7,033 nt of DNA from an uncultured Clostridia bacterium (GTDB lineage Bacteria; Bacillota; Clostridia; Christensenellales; CAG-314), in assembly GCA_934294965.1 (NCBI GenBank), contig CAKRAM010000019.1:1-7033 (forward strand). The letters run 5' to 3'. Positions 1 to 6,120 of the stretch are shown here, in pieces. Made by a program: the position numbers and the translations under genes. The notes under the pieces were generated by a model. The model saw only the letters and a list, made by a program, of their open reading frames with translations, did not search any database and was not told where the DNA came from. Positions within the stretch are counted from its first letter, which is position 1; the number at the start of each line of letters is the position of its first letter.

Positions 1-62
1 ATACACAAAAGTACGTCAAGTGCCGAAAGAAGTTGGTTAAGTTGCAATGCCTTGTTATGCAT
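1..62 (-). CDS. Possible 5' end of an unrecognised gene, cut by the left edge
   Basis: On the minus strand an ATG at 62-60 opens a frame of 20 codons that reaches the left edge without a stop. It reads MHNKALQLNQLLSALDVLLC, a plausible amphipathic helix. The frame lies 54 bases past the stop of the CAT-like gene and in the same reading frame, so it could also be read as the continuation of an open stretch after that TAG. There is no strong Shine-Dalgarno before the ATG; a GAG sits about ten bases upstream. Twenty open codons are expected by chance, so this is only a candidate. I do not recognise the sequence, and no function is proposed. Confidence 0.25.
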   Translation of the reverse strand, partial: MHNKALQLNQLLSALDVLLC

Positions 63-116
63 GCAATCAAATCTCGAGCGATTTTCCGCTAATTTGCATA
101 GAAGGCGTTCGATACG

Positions 117-776
117 CTATTTAAGAAGATTTTGTGCGTTGGCGAAGCAATTTTGGATTGTGTCGAAGGCTTGGCAAAGGCGTTTGCCGTCCACGAAGCA
201 ATGGCTTACCGTTATGTTGAGAGTAAAAACGATTTTATCTCCCTCGGGGCGAAATTTGTCCCAACAAACGCGGGGAACGGACGAGGACTCCGAGTTGCCG
301 TTTGGCAAAGGGTGCTGCATGCCCTCTACCGAAAGCCAAGGAATGCAGGTTATGTAGTAGTCGTCAAAGGTGTCGGCGTCGTTGTAACTGTCGGCAATTG
401 TCGACTCGTGAGCAGTTTCGTTCAAAACCTTTTTGGCTGCGGCGTAAAACGCCGAGTAGTCGTCTTTCATTTTGAAACCGGCGTTATCGAACTGACCGCT
501 GTCCGTCATTACGGTAAACGTGGGATTTATCACATCGTACAGGCGGATTTCATTGCCGACTTGGCGCATGCGCATTGCAGGAATTTGATTCAAAGCCGTT
601 GTTACCAAATACAACGTGTTGACGAAAAAACTTGTGTTTGTGCTTTTGCTGACGTTAAGCACTTCGGTTACGTCGCACTTGACATTGAAGCCGTAGCAAG
701 GATTGGAAAAAGTTCCGAACCATTGGTATTGCGAAAAATTGTCCAATTGTTCGGGTTTTATAACTTTATAATTCAT
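117..776 (-). CDS. Chloramphenicol acetyltransferase (CAT) family protein, non-canonical active site
   Basis: This 219-residue protein has the usual length of a CAT subunit. CAT enzymes are trimers that move acetyl from acetyl-CoA to a hydroxyl, using a His in an HxxxDG motif. Here that motif is HCFVDG at residues 192-197, with the catalytic His at 192 and the structural Asp at 196. Other family marks are the IPWLS stretch (145-149), EGDKI (178-182) before the catalytic strand, and FTVMTD (87-92). Aligned by eye with CAT I/III, several positions differ: Gly152 stands where Ser148 is expected, Cys171 where Thr174 is expected, Ser191 replaces the His before the catalytic His, and the conserved N-terminal Arg (Arg18) is not evident. 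It may therefore acetylate something other than chloramphenicol. The ATG is supported by AGGAGG four bases upstream (781-786). Family membership is secure; the substrate is unknown. Confidence 0.88.
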   Translation of the reverse strand: MNYKVIKPEQLDNFSQYQWFGTFSNPCYGFNVKCDVTEVLNVSKSTNTSFFVNTLYLVTTALNQIPAMRMRQVGNEIRLYDVINPTFTVMTDSGQFDNAGFKMKDDYSAFYAAAKKVLNETAHESTIADSYNDADTFDDYYITCIPWLSVEGMQHPLPNGNSESSSVPRVCWDKFRPEGDKIVFTLNITVSHCFVDGKRLCQAFDTIQNCFANAQNLLK

Positions 777-780
777 ATAT

Positions 781-786
781 CCTCCT
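781..786 (-). promoter_or_regulatory. Strong Shine-Dalgarno of the CAT-family gene
   Basis: Plus-strand CCTCCT reads AGGAGG on the minus strand, four bases before the ATG at 776-774. It is a complete anti-16S match and fixes the start of the CAT-like gene. Confidence 0.8.
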
Positions 787-787
787 G

Positions 788-819
788 TTTTACCGTTATT
801 AACACTTGATTTTACCGTT
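788..819 (-). repeat. Two copies of AACGGTAAAA, 22 bp apart, upstream of the CAT-family gene
   Basis: On the minus strand AACGGTAAAA occurs at 819-810 and again at 797-788, with a shorter TGGTAAAA form at 846-839. The two full copies are 22 bp apart, about two helical turns, and the nearer one directly precedes the Shine-Dalgarno. Similar CGGTAA words occur in the 3293-3394 gap and just before the exonuclease start (5596-5590). The same short word is also found inside genes (for example near 2124), so it may only be a common AT-rich word. No clear promoter could be chosen in this 81-base gap. Confidence 0.35.
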
Positions 820-857
820 TTGACTGCAAAATTTATAATTTTACCAAACTTCGACCG

Positions 858-1493
858 CTACTTTGCCAAACCGTCCAACCAATCGTCGAAGTTTTGCCCG
901 TCAGCCGTGTACGCGGCGGTTTTTGTTACCGAATAATCTCCCGTAAGTGAGTGCGCTGCCATGAGGTGGCGAACAAGCCTGTCCGGGCGAAGATTGTCGT
1001 TGCCGATTGCCAACGTAACTTTTGCCGTATCGCCAAATCCGCTTGCCGCAAAAATTTTGGAGGAAACGTCCTTCGTTACTTGGTTACCTTTTTCCGTGTA
1101 GGTGATTTGATAGCCGCTTGCCAAAATCTCTTCTATCACGCCGCCTATCCCCGAACAAAACAGGTCGTAATCTGCCTTGACGGGTTTGGAAGCAACGTTG
1201 ACGTCAACGGGCAAATTCCACATTTTTACAAAATTCATACCCTGCGGACACAAAGTTTGCAAGCGATTGAGCAAATCCTCGTCGTAGGTTGCCTTTACCG
1301 AAACATACTCGGCAAGGCTGTTTACGCCCAGCGGCAACGGAGGGGAAAATCCCAGTTCCATATGGGGATTGTAGCCCTGCGAATACTCGGCGCAAACGTT
1401 TGCGCGGCGAAGTGTGTAGGTTATCGCTCGAAGTGTGTCCACGTGGGCAGCCAAAGCCGAGCGTCCTGTTTTTTGAAATTTTAGTACTATCAT
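858..1493 (-). CDS. DUF2344 / TIGR03936 radical SAM-linked protein
   Basis: This 211-residue protein matches the DUF2344 family (TIGR03936, radical SAM-linked). The recognisable block is near the N-terminus: LKFQKTGRSALAAHVDTLR at 4-22, YSQGYNPH at 37-44 and FSPPLPLG at 49-56, followed by a conserved AEYVSV (61-66). The C-terminal half is less conserved and ends in a helix-rich segment. In many bacteria this domain is fused to, or sits next to, a TIGR03960 radical SAM protein; here the two are separate genes overlapping by the four bases ATGA (1490-1493), which points to translational coupling and a working pair. The family's biochemical role is not established to my knowledge. The usual distant neighbours (ribonuclease E/G, ribosomal protein L21) are not in this window. 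The ATG has only a weak upstream site (AAGGCGG), which also fits coupling. Confidence 0.9.
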   Translation of the reverse strand: MIVLKFQKTGRSALAAHVDTLRAITYTLRRANVCAEYSQGYNPHMELGFSPPLPLGVNSLAEYVSVKATYDEDLLNRLQTLCPQGMNFVKMWNLPVDVNVASKPVKADYDLFCSGIGGVIEEILASGYQITYTEKGNQVTKDVSSKIFAASGFGDTAKVTLAIGNDNLRPDRLVRHLMAAHSLTGDYSVTKTAAYTADGQNFDDWLDGLAK

Positions 1494-3292
1494 TTTTGCA
1501 CCGCCTTGTTGCCGTGACTATACTTGCAAAAGCCCCATTTGGTCAAACCGCAACCGTTGCACTGCTTTGTGCAGGAGGGAGTTGCAGTTGCTTGCATTGC
1601 CTTTTGATACTCCGCTTGCAAATACTTTTTGCCCACGCCGACGTCGACAAAATCCCACGGAAGGGTTGCGTCCAAGTCGTACGCGCCAACGATTTTGTCG
1701 GTGTCGATGCCGAATTCATCGAAGGCGGCTTTGTAGTAATCAAAGTTAAAATATTCGCTCCAAGCGTCGAAACGCGCGCCCTTTTTGTAGGCGGCATAAA
1801 GCGAATCGGCAATCGAACGTCCGCCGCGTGCAAGAACGGCTTCCAAATAGGACGTGTTGTAGTCGTTGTAGGCAAAAGTTATGCCTTTTTTGGTGAGAGC
1901 GTCCTTTAAGTAGCGTTGTTTTTGCGCAACGTCCTCACGACTATCAAACGCGCACCACTGGAATGGCGTAAACGGCTTGGGAATAAACGTGGAACAGGAT
2001 ACGCCGATACGCACCTTTCCGCTTTTTGTTACGTGTTTATAGAACGACTTTATGCGACAAGCCAAATCGTAGATGCCCTCGATGTCTTCCTGCGTTTCGG
2101 TGGGAAGCCCCATCATAAAGTACAGTTTTACCGAAGAATATCCCTTTTGGAAGGCTTCTTCCAGCGTGCCGAATATGTTTTCCTCGGTTATGTTTTTGTT
2201 GATTACGTTGCGAAGACGTTGTGTGCCTGCTTCGGGAGCAAAAGTTAGGCTGCTTTTGCGGTTGCCGTCCGCCATATACCCTTTGAAACTGTCCAAACGC
2301 AGGCTGGGAAGGTTAAGTTGAACGCGATTTTGCTTTGCGTAGGGCAAAAGTTCGTCCAAAAGCGGCATAAGACCGCTGTAGTCGCCGGTGGAAAGACTGT
2401 TGAGCGAAAGTTCGTCGTAACCGGTGGATTGCACCAAGTTTTTGCACAAATCCAGCGAATTTTGCCAAGTTCGCTCACGAACGGGACGATAGATGAAACC
2501 TGCCTGACAAAAACGACAGCCGTTTGCACAACCGCGGAACAACTCGGCAACGACTCTGTCGTGCACTATTTCCATGTTGGGAACAAGTTGCGTTTGCGGA
2601 ACGAAAATTTTGTTCAAATCCTTTTCCACGTTGCGCTTGACCGTCCCGCCAGGCAACGACACAACCGTTTCGCCGTTATATACGGCATTATGTAAAGACG
2701 GAACGTAGATGCAATCGTAGTTTTCATCCACGTAGCGCAAAAATTCGGCGCGAGAAAGAGTGCCTTTGAGTTTTTTGTAGTCATTTATTATTTGCGCCCA
2801 AGGCGTTTCGCCTTCGCCGACGAAAAAGAAGTCGAAAAACTTGTACATCGGCTCGGGATTGACCGTGCAAGGACCTCCGCCGACGATAAACGGACTGTTT
2901 TCGACGCGCTCGGACGCAAGAACGGGAATTTGAGCCAATTCCAGCATATAAAACACGTTGGAATAGCACATTTCGAACTGCATTGAGAAGCCGACAAAGT
3001 CAAACTCGGCAAGCGGTTTGCCCGTTTCCAAACTGCAAAGCGGCATCTTTTGCTCTCTTAGGTACTGCTCGTAGTCGGCAAAGGGCGCGAAACAACGCTC
3101 GCACACAACGTCTGTTATTTCGTTAAACATATAATACAAAATGCGAACGCCCAAATTGGACATTCCCACTTCGTAACTATCCGCAACGCACATACAAAAA
3201 CGCACGCTGCAAGGTTTGTTCATATCAGGCGTGTTAAACTCTCCGCCGTAGTAGCGATACGGCTTTTGCACGCTATCCGTTAATTTTGTCAC
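1490..3292 (-). CDS. TIGR03960-type B12-binding-domain radical SAM protein
   Basis: The 600-residue product is a radical SAM protein. The 4Fe-4S/SAM site is CANGCRFC, with cysteines at 255, 259 and 262. An N-terminal B12-binding-like domain (about 30-200) includes VGMSNLG (42-48) and VGGGPCTVNPEP (137-148). Further SAM-barrel features follow, such as SLSTGDYSGL and TFAPEAGTQRLRNVINK. The C-terminus carries a second Cys cluster (574, 578, 581, 589) of the spacing CX3CX2CX7C, which could bind metal or an extra cluster. This order matches TIGR03960, whose reaction remains undefined; distant relatives include the methylthiotransferases, but no TRAM domain is present. The start is GTG at 3292-3290, chosen because GGAG lies five bases upstream and because the N-terminal RYYGGEFN block is conserved in the family. 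It is followed by its DUF2344 partner with a 4-bp overlap. A 102-base gap with a long inverted repeat precedes it. Confidence 0.92.
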   Translation of the reverse strand: MTKLTDSVQKPYRYYGGEFNTPDMNKPCSVRFCMCVADSYEVGMSNLGVRILYYMFNEITDVVCERCFAPFADYEQYLREQKMPLCSLETGKPLAEFDFVGFSMQFEMCYSNVFYMLELAQIPVLASERVENSPFIVGGGPCTVNPEPMYKFFDFFFVGEGETPWAQIINDYKKLKGTLSRAEFLRYVDENYDCIYVPSLHNAVYNGETVVSLPGGTVKRNVEKDLNKIFVPQTQLVPNMEIVHDRVVAELFRGCANGCRFCQAGFIYRPVRERTWQNSLDLCKNLVQSTGYDELSLNSLSTGDYSGLMPLLDELLPYAKQNRVQLNLPSLRLDSFKGYMADGNRKSSLTFAPEAGTQRLRNVINKNITEENIFGTLEEAFQKGYSSVKLYFMMGLPTETQEDIEGIYDLACRIKSFYKHVTKSGKVRIGVSCSTFIPKPFTPFQWCAFDSREDVAQKQRYLKDALTKKGITFAYNDYNTSYLEAVLARGGRSIADSLYAAYKKGARFDAWSEYFNFDYYKAAFDEFGIDTDKIVGAYDLDATLPWDFVDVGVGKKYLQAEYQKAMQATATPSCTKQCNGCGLTKWGFCKYSHGNKAVQK

Positions 3293-3312
3293 AGTGTCTC
3301 CGATTTATATAT

Positions 3313-3354
3313 TTTGCGGCAATTTTACCGTTTTTACCGAAAAATTACCGCAAA
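3313..3354. repeat. Long inverted repeat (14-bp arms) upstream of the radical SAM gene
   Basis: Left arm 3313-3326 (TTTGCGGCAATTTT) and right arm 3341-3354 (AAAATTACCGCAAA) are complementary over 14 positions. The one non-identical position is a G-U wobble in minus-strand RNA and an A-C mismatch in plus-strand RNA. The 14-base loop and the arms carry three copies of TTACCG. The repeat lies between the hexokinase stop (3395) and the GTG start at 3292. It could be an operator, a 5'-leader hairpin for the radical SAM gene, or a terminator for the hexokinase operon, but no T-run follows either arm, which argues against a standard intrinsic terminator. Confidence 0.6.
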
Positions 3355-3356
3355 TC

Positions 3357-3386
3357 TTTATACATTTGTATTATTTTGAAGTTCAA
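3357..3386 (-). promoter_or_regulatory. Candidate sigma70 promoter for the radical SAM operon
   Basis: Minus-strand TTGAAC (3386-3381) and TATAAA (3362-3357) are separated by 18 bp. Transcription would start near 3350, inside the right arm of the inverted repeat 3313-3354. The -35 box matches consensus at only four positions, so the call is moderate. The region lies just past the hexokinase stop. Confidence 0.4.
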
Positions 3387-3394
3387 TGATAATT

Positions 3395-4627
3395 TTACAA
3401 CATCATGGTTGCCATCAAAGTGCCGACCAAATTCAAATCCGTGCCGCGAACGACCTCAAACGAAACGTTTTTGCCATCCAACAGTTCGTGCAAATGCAGG
3501 ATAAACTTATCCCTGAAAGTTGGCAATTTGTAAAACGTGGTGCCTTCCGCAACGATTGCAATCGTGCCTTCTGCCTGTGTTTTGATGCAAGCGCCGGCAT
3601 TGATTATCGCGCCGATAAGCGCCGCCCTGTCGATAAGTTCCAAGCAAACGTCACGAACAAATTGCCTGTCGCAAGGAGCAACGCCCAAATCGTTTTCGCC
3701 AAGCAAAAACGCCGAAACTTCCTTCAACGCAAAAGGCTTAAAATCGGTATTTGGCGAAACAATTCCTTGACTTTTTGCGGCTGTAAGCGAAGCGAAAATC
3801 ACGTCGGAAAGATATTTGCCGCTGGACATTTTTTCCAAATGCTGACGGCCAGGCTCGGCTGTTGCGTTGGCAACGATAACGTCAAAATCTCCGCGAGGGA
3901 TTTTGTCGAAGCCGCCGCTTTCGGTGTTGATGAGCATTTTTCCGCTGCCGAGATCAGTCACTTTTTTGATGTTTTTTACGTCCTCGGCATAGCACAAATT
4001 GGTGCCTGTGCCGTATATGTATCCCACGTAGCCGCCGTAAGGCTGGTTTAGCGTTGCCACTCCGCCCAAAAGTGTGGCTACGGTGTCGTTTATTATGACA
4101 ATTTTGCGCTGTTTGTTGCTATAGCGAGATATTGCCGCAAGCGTTTCCGCACCGACCTTTGTGCCGACGACTTCCGGCGCGTGAATTTCCTTGCTGAAAC
4201 ACACCACTTTGCCGTCCACGTCCGCGCCCATATCCACCTGATAGGAAAAACAAAAACCGACGTCGCCGCCCAGTTCGGCAATATCTTTTACGTTTTGCGC
4301 TATTTTGGAATAAAATTCCTCTTTGCCGAGCGGTTTTCCGTCCGCACCCGGCATTTGCGTTTTGGTGAGATGGGTTATTACGGCTTTTCCGTCCTCGAAA
4401 CAACCTATCGCCGAGCGAAAGTTTGTGCCGCCGGCATCGATGAGGATTTTTTTGCCGCCTTTGATTTTATCCCTGCCTACGTTGCGTATGTACGTCGGCA
4501 CCATGGGAATAGAGCCGAAGCCGTTTAAGCCGTTTTGCATTTCGGCAAGATAATCGGTCAAAATTTGTTGGGCATTTAGGTTTTCCGCCGCTTGCCCGTG
4601 CTTAAACAAAAACTCTTTTGCAGTCAT
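3395..4627 (-). CDS. Hexokinase, eukaryotic-type (hexokinase_1/hexokinase_2) family
   Basis: The 410-residue product belongs to the classical hexokinase family, not to ROK or Glk-type glucokinases; it would phosphorylate glucose or another hexose with ATP in the cytoplasm. Motifs in order: phosphate-1 loop DAGGTNFRSA (64-73), FSYQ with the sugar-contacting Ser128, Ser145-Lys146 in the position of the usual Thr-Lys, the catalytic pair Asn180-Asp181 in NDTVATLLGG, phosphate-2 loop GTGTN (206-210), NTESGGFD with Glu236, EKMSSGKYL with Glu265, and adenosine-site AEGTTFYK (360-367). All key residues appear to be present apart from the Thr-to-Ser change. The protein is shorter than yeast hexokinase (about 485). 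The ATG is 3 bases after the exonuclease stop, and its AAGGAG site is made by the last exonuclease codons. Whether the substrate is glucose, fructose, mannose or another hexose cannot be read from sequence alone. Confidence 0.92.
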   Translation of the reverse strand: MTAKEFLFKHGQAAENLNAQQILTDYLAEMQNGLNGFGSIPMVPTYIRNVGRDKIKGGKKILIDAGGTNFRSAIGCFEDGKAVITHLTKTQMPGADGKPLGKEEFYSKIAQNVKDIAELGGDVGFCFSYQVDMGADVDGKVVCFSKEIHAPEVVGTKVGAETLAAISRYSNKQRKIVIINDTVATLLGGVATLNQPYGGYVGYIYGTGTNLCYAEDVKNIKKVTDLGSGKMLINTESGGFDKIPRGDFDVIVANATAEPGRQHLEKMSSGKYLSDVIFASLTAAKSQGIVSPNTDFKPFALKEVSAFLLGENDLGVAPCDRQFVRDVCLELIDRAALIGAIINAGACIKTQAEGTIAIVAEGTTFYKLPTFRDKFILHLHELLDGKNVSFEVVRGTDLNLVGTLMATMML

Positions 4628-4630
4628 CGC

Positions 4631-5587
4631 TTACTCCTTTTTCGGCAAATTGCCGCATAGAACGTCCTTTATGCTTACGCAAAAAAGTAAATTTTCTTCT
4701 TCCAACTCGTAGACGCGTTTTTCGCGAAGCGCATCCACGCCCACAGCCTCGTCGGCTTTTACGTACACGTTGCACTTTTGTAACTTTGCCGTATATTTTC
4801 CGCCGCGCGAAACTATTGCCGCAACTATCGGCGTCCAAACGCTTTGATCGGATAGTTCCAACGAGCGAGCCATTGCAAAAACGTAGTCCTTGTAGGTTTT
4901 ATTTATCGGCGCTACTGTTTTTGCGTACTCCTTGATGCTTGCAATGGCAACTTCGGTTGTTTTCCGTTTGGAAACCTGACCGGCAAGCGACACGGGACGA
5001 ATCAGTTCGAAGTTTTTGTTGCTACCCTTGCGCACGAAGTACTTTTGTTGAAGCTCGTCCACAGTAAGCCCGGTGCTTTGGCAAAGGTATTTTAGCGTCA
5101 TCAAACTTGCGTAGGCGTCCTCCTCGCTGTTGTGTTGGGCAAACTCCACGCCGATTTCCGCCGCAATTTTGGACAAGCCCTTGACTTCCTTTTCCCCTTT
5201 GTACAACCTGTACAATAGTTGCGAACACACAAAATCGAAGTCTATCGACGGCAATTTGTAGTGCTGACAGGCGGCGTTAAGCATGCGAACGTCGCTGTCG
5301 ACGGCGTGCCCGACCACCAAATACTCCTTGTCGGTAAAAAGCTCTTTAATTTCCGAATAGACTTGGGAAAAATCCGGAGAGGCTTCCAAAAGCGCCTTGT
5401 CCAAATGTAAGTCTATGCCAACCTTTTCCCGCGTGCCGTTAAGATTATACTTGGATTTGGGATTTATCCAAACGTTTTTTCGCCACAAAATATTAAATTG
5501 TTCGTCCGCAACGACTATGCCCACACTACAAATACTGTACAGCTTGTAGCCGTTGGCGGCTTCGATGTCAAAAGCTAAAAATTTCAT
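4631..5587 (-). CDS. DEDDh (DnaQ-like) 3'-5' exonuclease with probable degenerate BRCT domain
   Basis: The N-terminal 170 residues form a DnaQ/epsilon-type exonuclease. Metal-binding residues are visible as Asp7 and Glu9 (FDIEAANG), Asp99 in GHAVDSDVRML (93-103), and His152-x4-Asp157 (HNSEEDAYAS). These match the ExoI, II and III-epsilon motifs of the DEDDh class, which removes nucleotides from 3' ends of DNA or RNA. A linker follows, and residues about 230-312 resemble a BRCT domain: YVFAMARSLELS, then SRGGKYTAKLQKCNVYVKAD (260-279) and a final LLFCVSIKDVL. That second assignment is by pattern only. The protein lacks the polymerase parts of PolC, so it is probably an auxiliary repair or processing nuclease, not the replicative proofreader. 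It is the first gene of the operon with hexokinase. A promoter lies at 5631-5659; the start ATG has only a weak ribosome site. Confidence 0.88.
   Translation of the reverse strand: MKFLAFDIEAANGYKLYSICSVGIVVADEQFNILWRKNVWINPKSKYNLNGTREKVGIDLHLDKALLEASPDFSQVYSEIKELFTDKEYLVVGHAVDSDVRMLNAACQHYKLPSIDFDFVCSQLLYRLYKGEKEVKGLSKIAAEIGVEFAQHNSEEDAYASLMTLKYLCQSTGLTVDELQQKYFVRKGSNKNFELIRPVSLAGQVSKRKTTEVAIASIKEYAKTVAPINKTYKDYVFAMARSLELSDQSVWTPIVAAIVSRGGKYTAKLQKCNVYVKADEAVGVDALREKRVYELEEENLLFCVSIKDVLCGNLPKKE
4634..4639 (-). promoter_or_regulatory. Hexokinase Shine-Dalgarno embedded in the exonuclease 3' end
   Basis: The final exonuclease codons AAG GAG form an AAGGAG ribosome site on the minus strand (4639-4634), immediately before the TAA stop (4633-4631). 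The hexokinase ATG begins six bases after it. This arrangement supports coupled translation of the two genes. Confidence 0.75.
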
Positions 5588-5630
5588 AATTTACCGCGCA
5601 AAGCCCGATTTAACTTTGCAATACGGTACT

Positions 5631-5659
5631 ATGTTACCAAATTTTGACGCATTTTGCAA
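5631..5659 (-). promoter_or_regulatory. Extended -10 promoter of the exonuclease-hexokinase operon
   Basis: On the minus strand TTGCAA (5659-5654) is followed after 17 bp by TAACAT (5636-5631), preceded by TGG so that it fits the TGn extended -10 pattern. Transcription would start near 5624, leaving a leader of about 37 bases before the ATG at 5587. This is a pattern match only. Confidence 0.5.
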
Positions 5660-5672
5660 TTGTTTGGACGCA
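5642..5672 (-). repeat. TGCGTC direct repeats flanking the -35 box
   Basis: The minus strand carries TGCGTCCAAA (5672-5663) and TGCGTCAAAA (5651-5642), identical at 9 of 10 positions and exactly 21 bp apart, two helical turns. One copy lies just upstream of the TTGCAA -35 box, the other inside the promoter spacer. The geometry suits a regulator binding one face of the DNA. The upstream copy ends close to the stop of the preceding TauE/SafE gene. Confidence 0.45.
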
Positions 5673-5674
5673 AT

Positions 5675-6109
5675 CTAAAATTCATCCTTTTTTGCGTTTA
5701 GCAGTTCGCCCGAACAATCCACAACCGCAAGCGACTTTTTGACTTTGACCCCGTAGACAATTGCCACGCAAAGTTGCCAAACGCCTACGGCAATCAAAAA
5801 AGCACCGAAAACGATTTTTAGCCACTTTGAGGGCGTTTTATTTGTTACGAACGCTCCGACAGCCGAAGTTATTGCAGCCGGCAAAATCAGCCAAAACACA
5901 TTTTTGGTTTTTAACAAGCCGCTTTTGCCGTGAAATGCCAAAGCTATGCAGCACATCGGCAAAAAACTCAAAAGGTTTATTGCCTGAACCGACTTTTGTT
6001 CCATATCCAAAAATGAGAGCAGCGGCACAAGCAGCGTTCCTCCACCCATTCCCATTCCGCCGACTATGCCTGCGGCGAAACCGAACAAAATCAACAATAA
6101 TACGTGCAT
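5675..6109 (-). CDS. TauE/SafE family permease, half-size, second of a pair
   Basis: This 144-residue membrane protein carries one repeat unit of the TauE/SafE family, which exports sulfite, sulfoacetate or related anions. The signature is the glycine-rich FAAGIVGGMGMGGGTLLVPLL (11-31), followed by hydrophobic segments at about 43-61, 70-88 and 96-119. A hydrophilic tail of about 25 residues (VKVKKS to the end) is extra. Complete members have two such repeats and roughly 250 residues; this protein has one, and the other half is encoded immediately upstream (6486-6121), 11 bases away. The ATG follows GGGAGG at four bases. The two probably assemble into one transporter, but this is inferred from gene order. 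The transported substrate is not indicated by neighbours: no sulfonate or cysteine genes are seen. Confidence 0.85.
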   Translation of the reverse strand: MHVLLLILFGFAAGIVGGMGMGGGTLLVPLLSFLDMEQKSVQAINLLSFLPMCCIALAFHGKSGLLKTKNVFWLILPAAITSAVGAFVTNKTPSKWLKIVFGAFLIAVGVWQLCVAIVYGVKVKKSLAVVDCSGELLNAKKDEF

Positions 6110-6120
6110 AATCCCTCCCG

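Noticed and set aside
58..65. TGCATGCA palindrome
   Set aside because: An 8-bp palindrome alone, with no promoter or paired copy nearby, is not significant.
117..776. Calling this a chloramphenicol resistance gene
   Set aside because: Several acceptor-site residues differ from true CAT enzymes and there is no mobile-element context.
132..809. 225-codon plus-strand open frame opposite the CAT-like gene
   Set aside because: It is a shadow of the minus-strand gene, which has the CAT motif and an AGGAGG site; the plus-strand product shows no recognisable domain.
951..1909. Plus-strand open frames of 177 and 206 codons opposite the DUF2344 and radical SAM genes
   Set aside because: They lie fully antisense to well-supported family members, are Cys/Arg-rich and have no ribosome sites.
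3313..3354. Intrinsic terminator for the hexokinase operon
   Set aside because: The stem is convincing but neither strand has a T-run after it, so it is reported as an inverted repeat of open function.
3386..4051. 221-codon plus-strand open frame opposite the hexokinase gene
   Set aside because: It is antisense to conserved hexokinase motifs and has no domain character.
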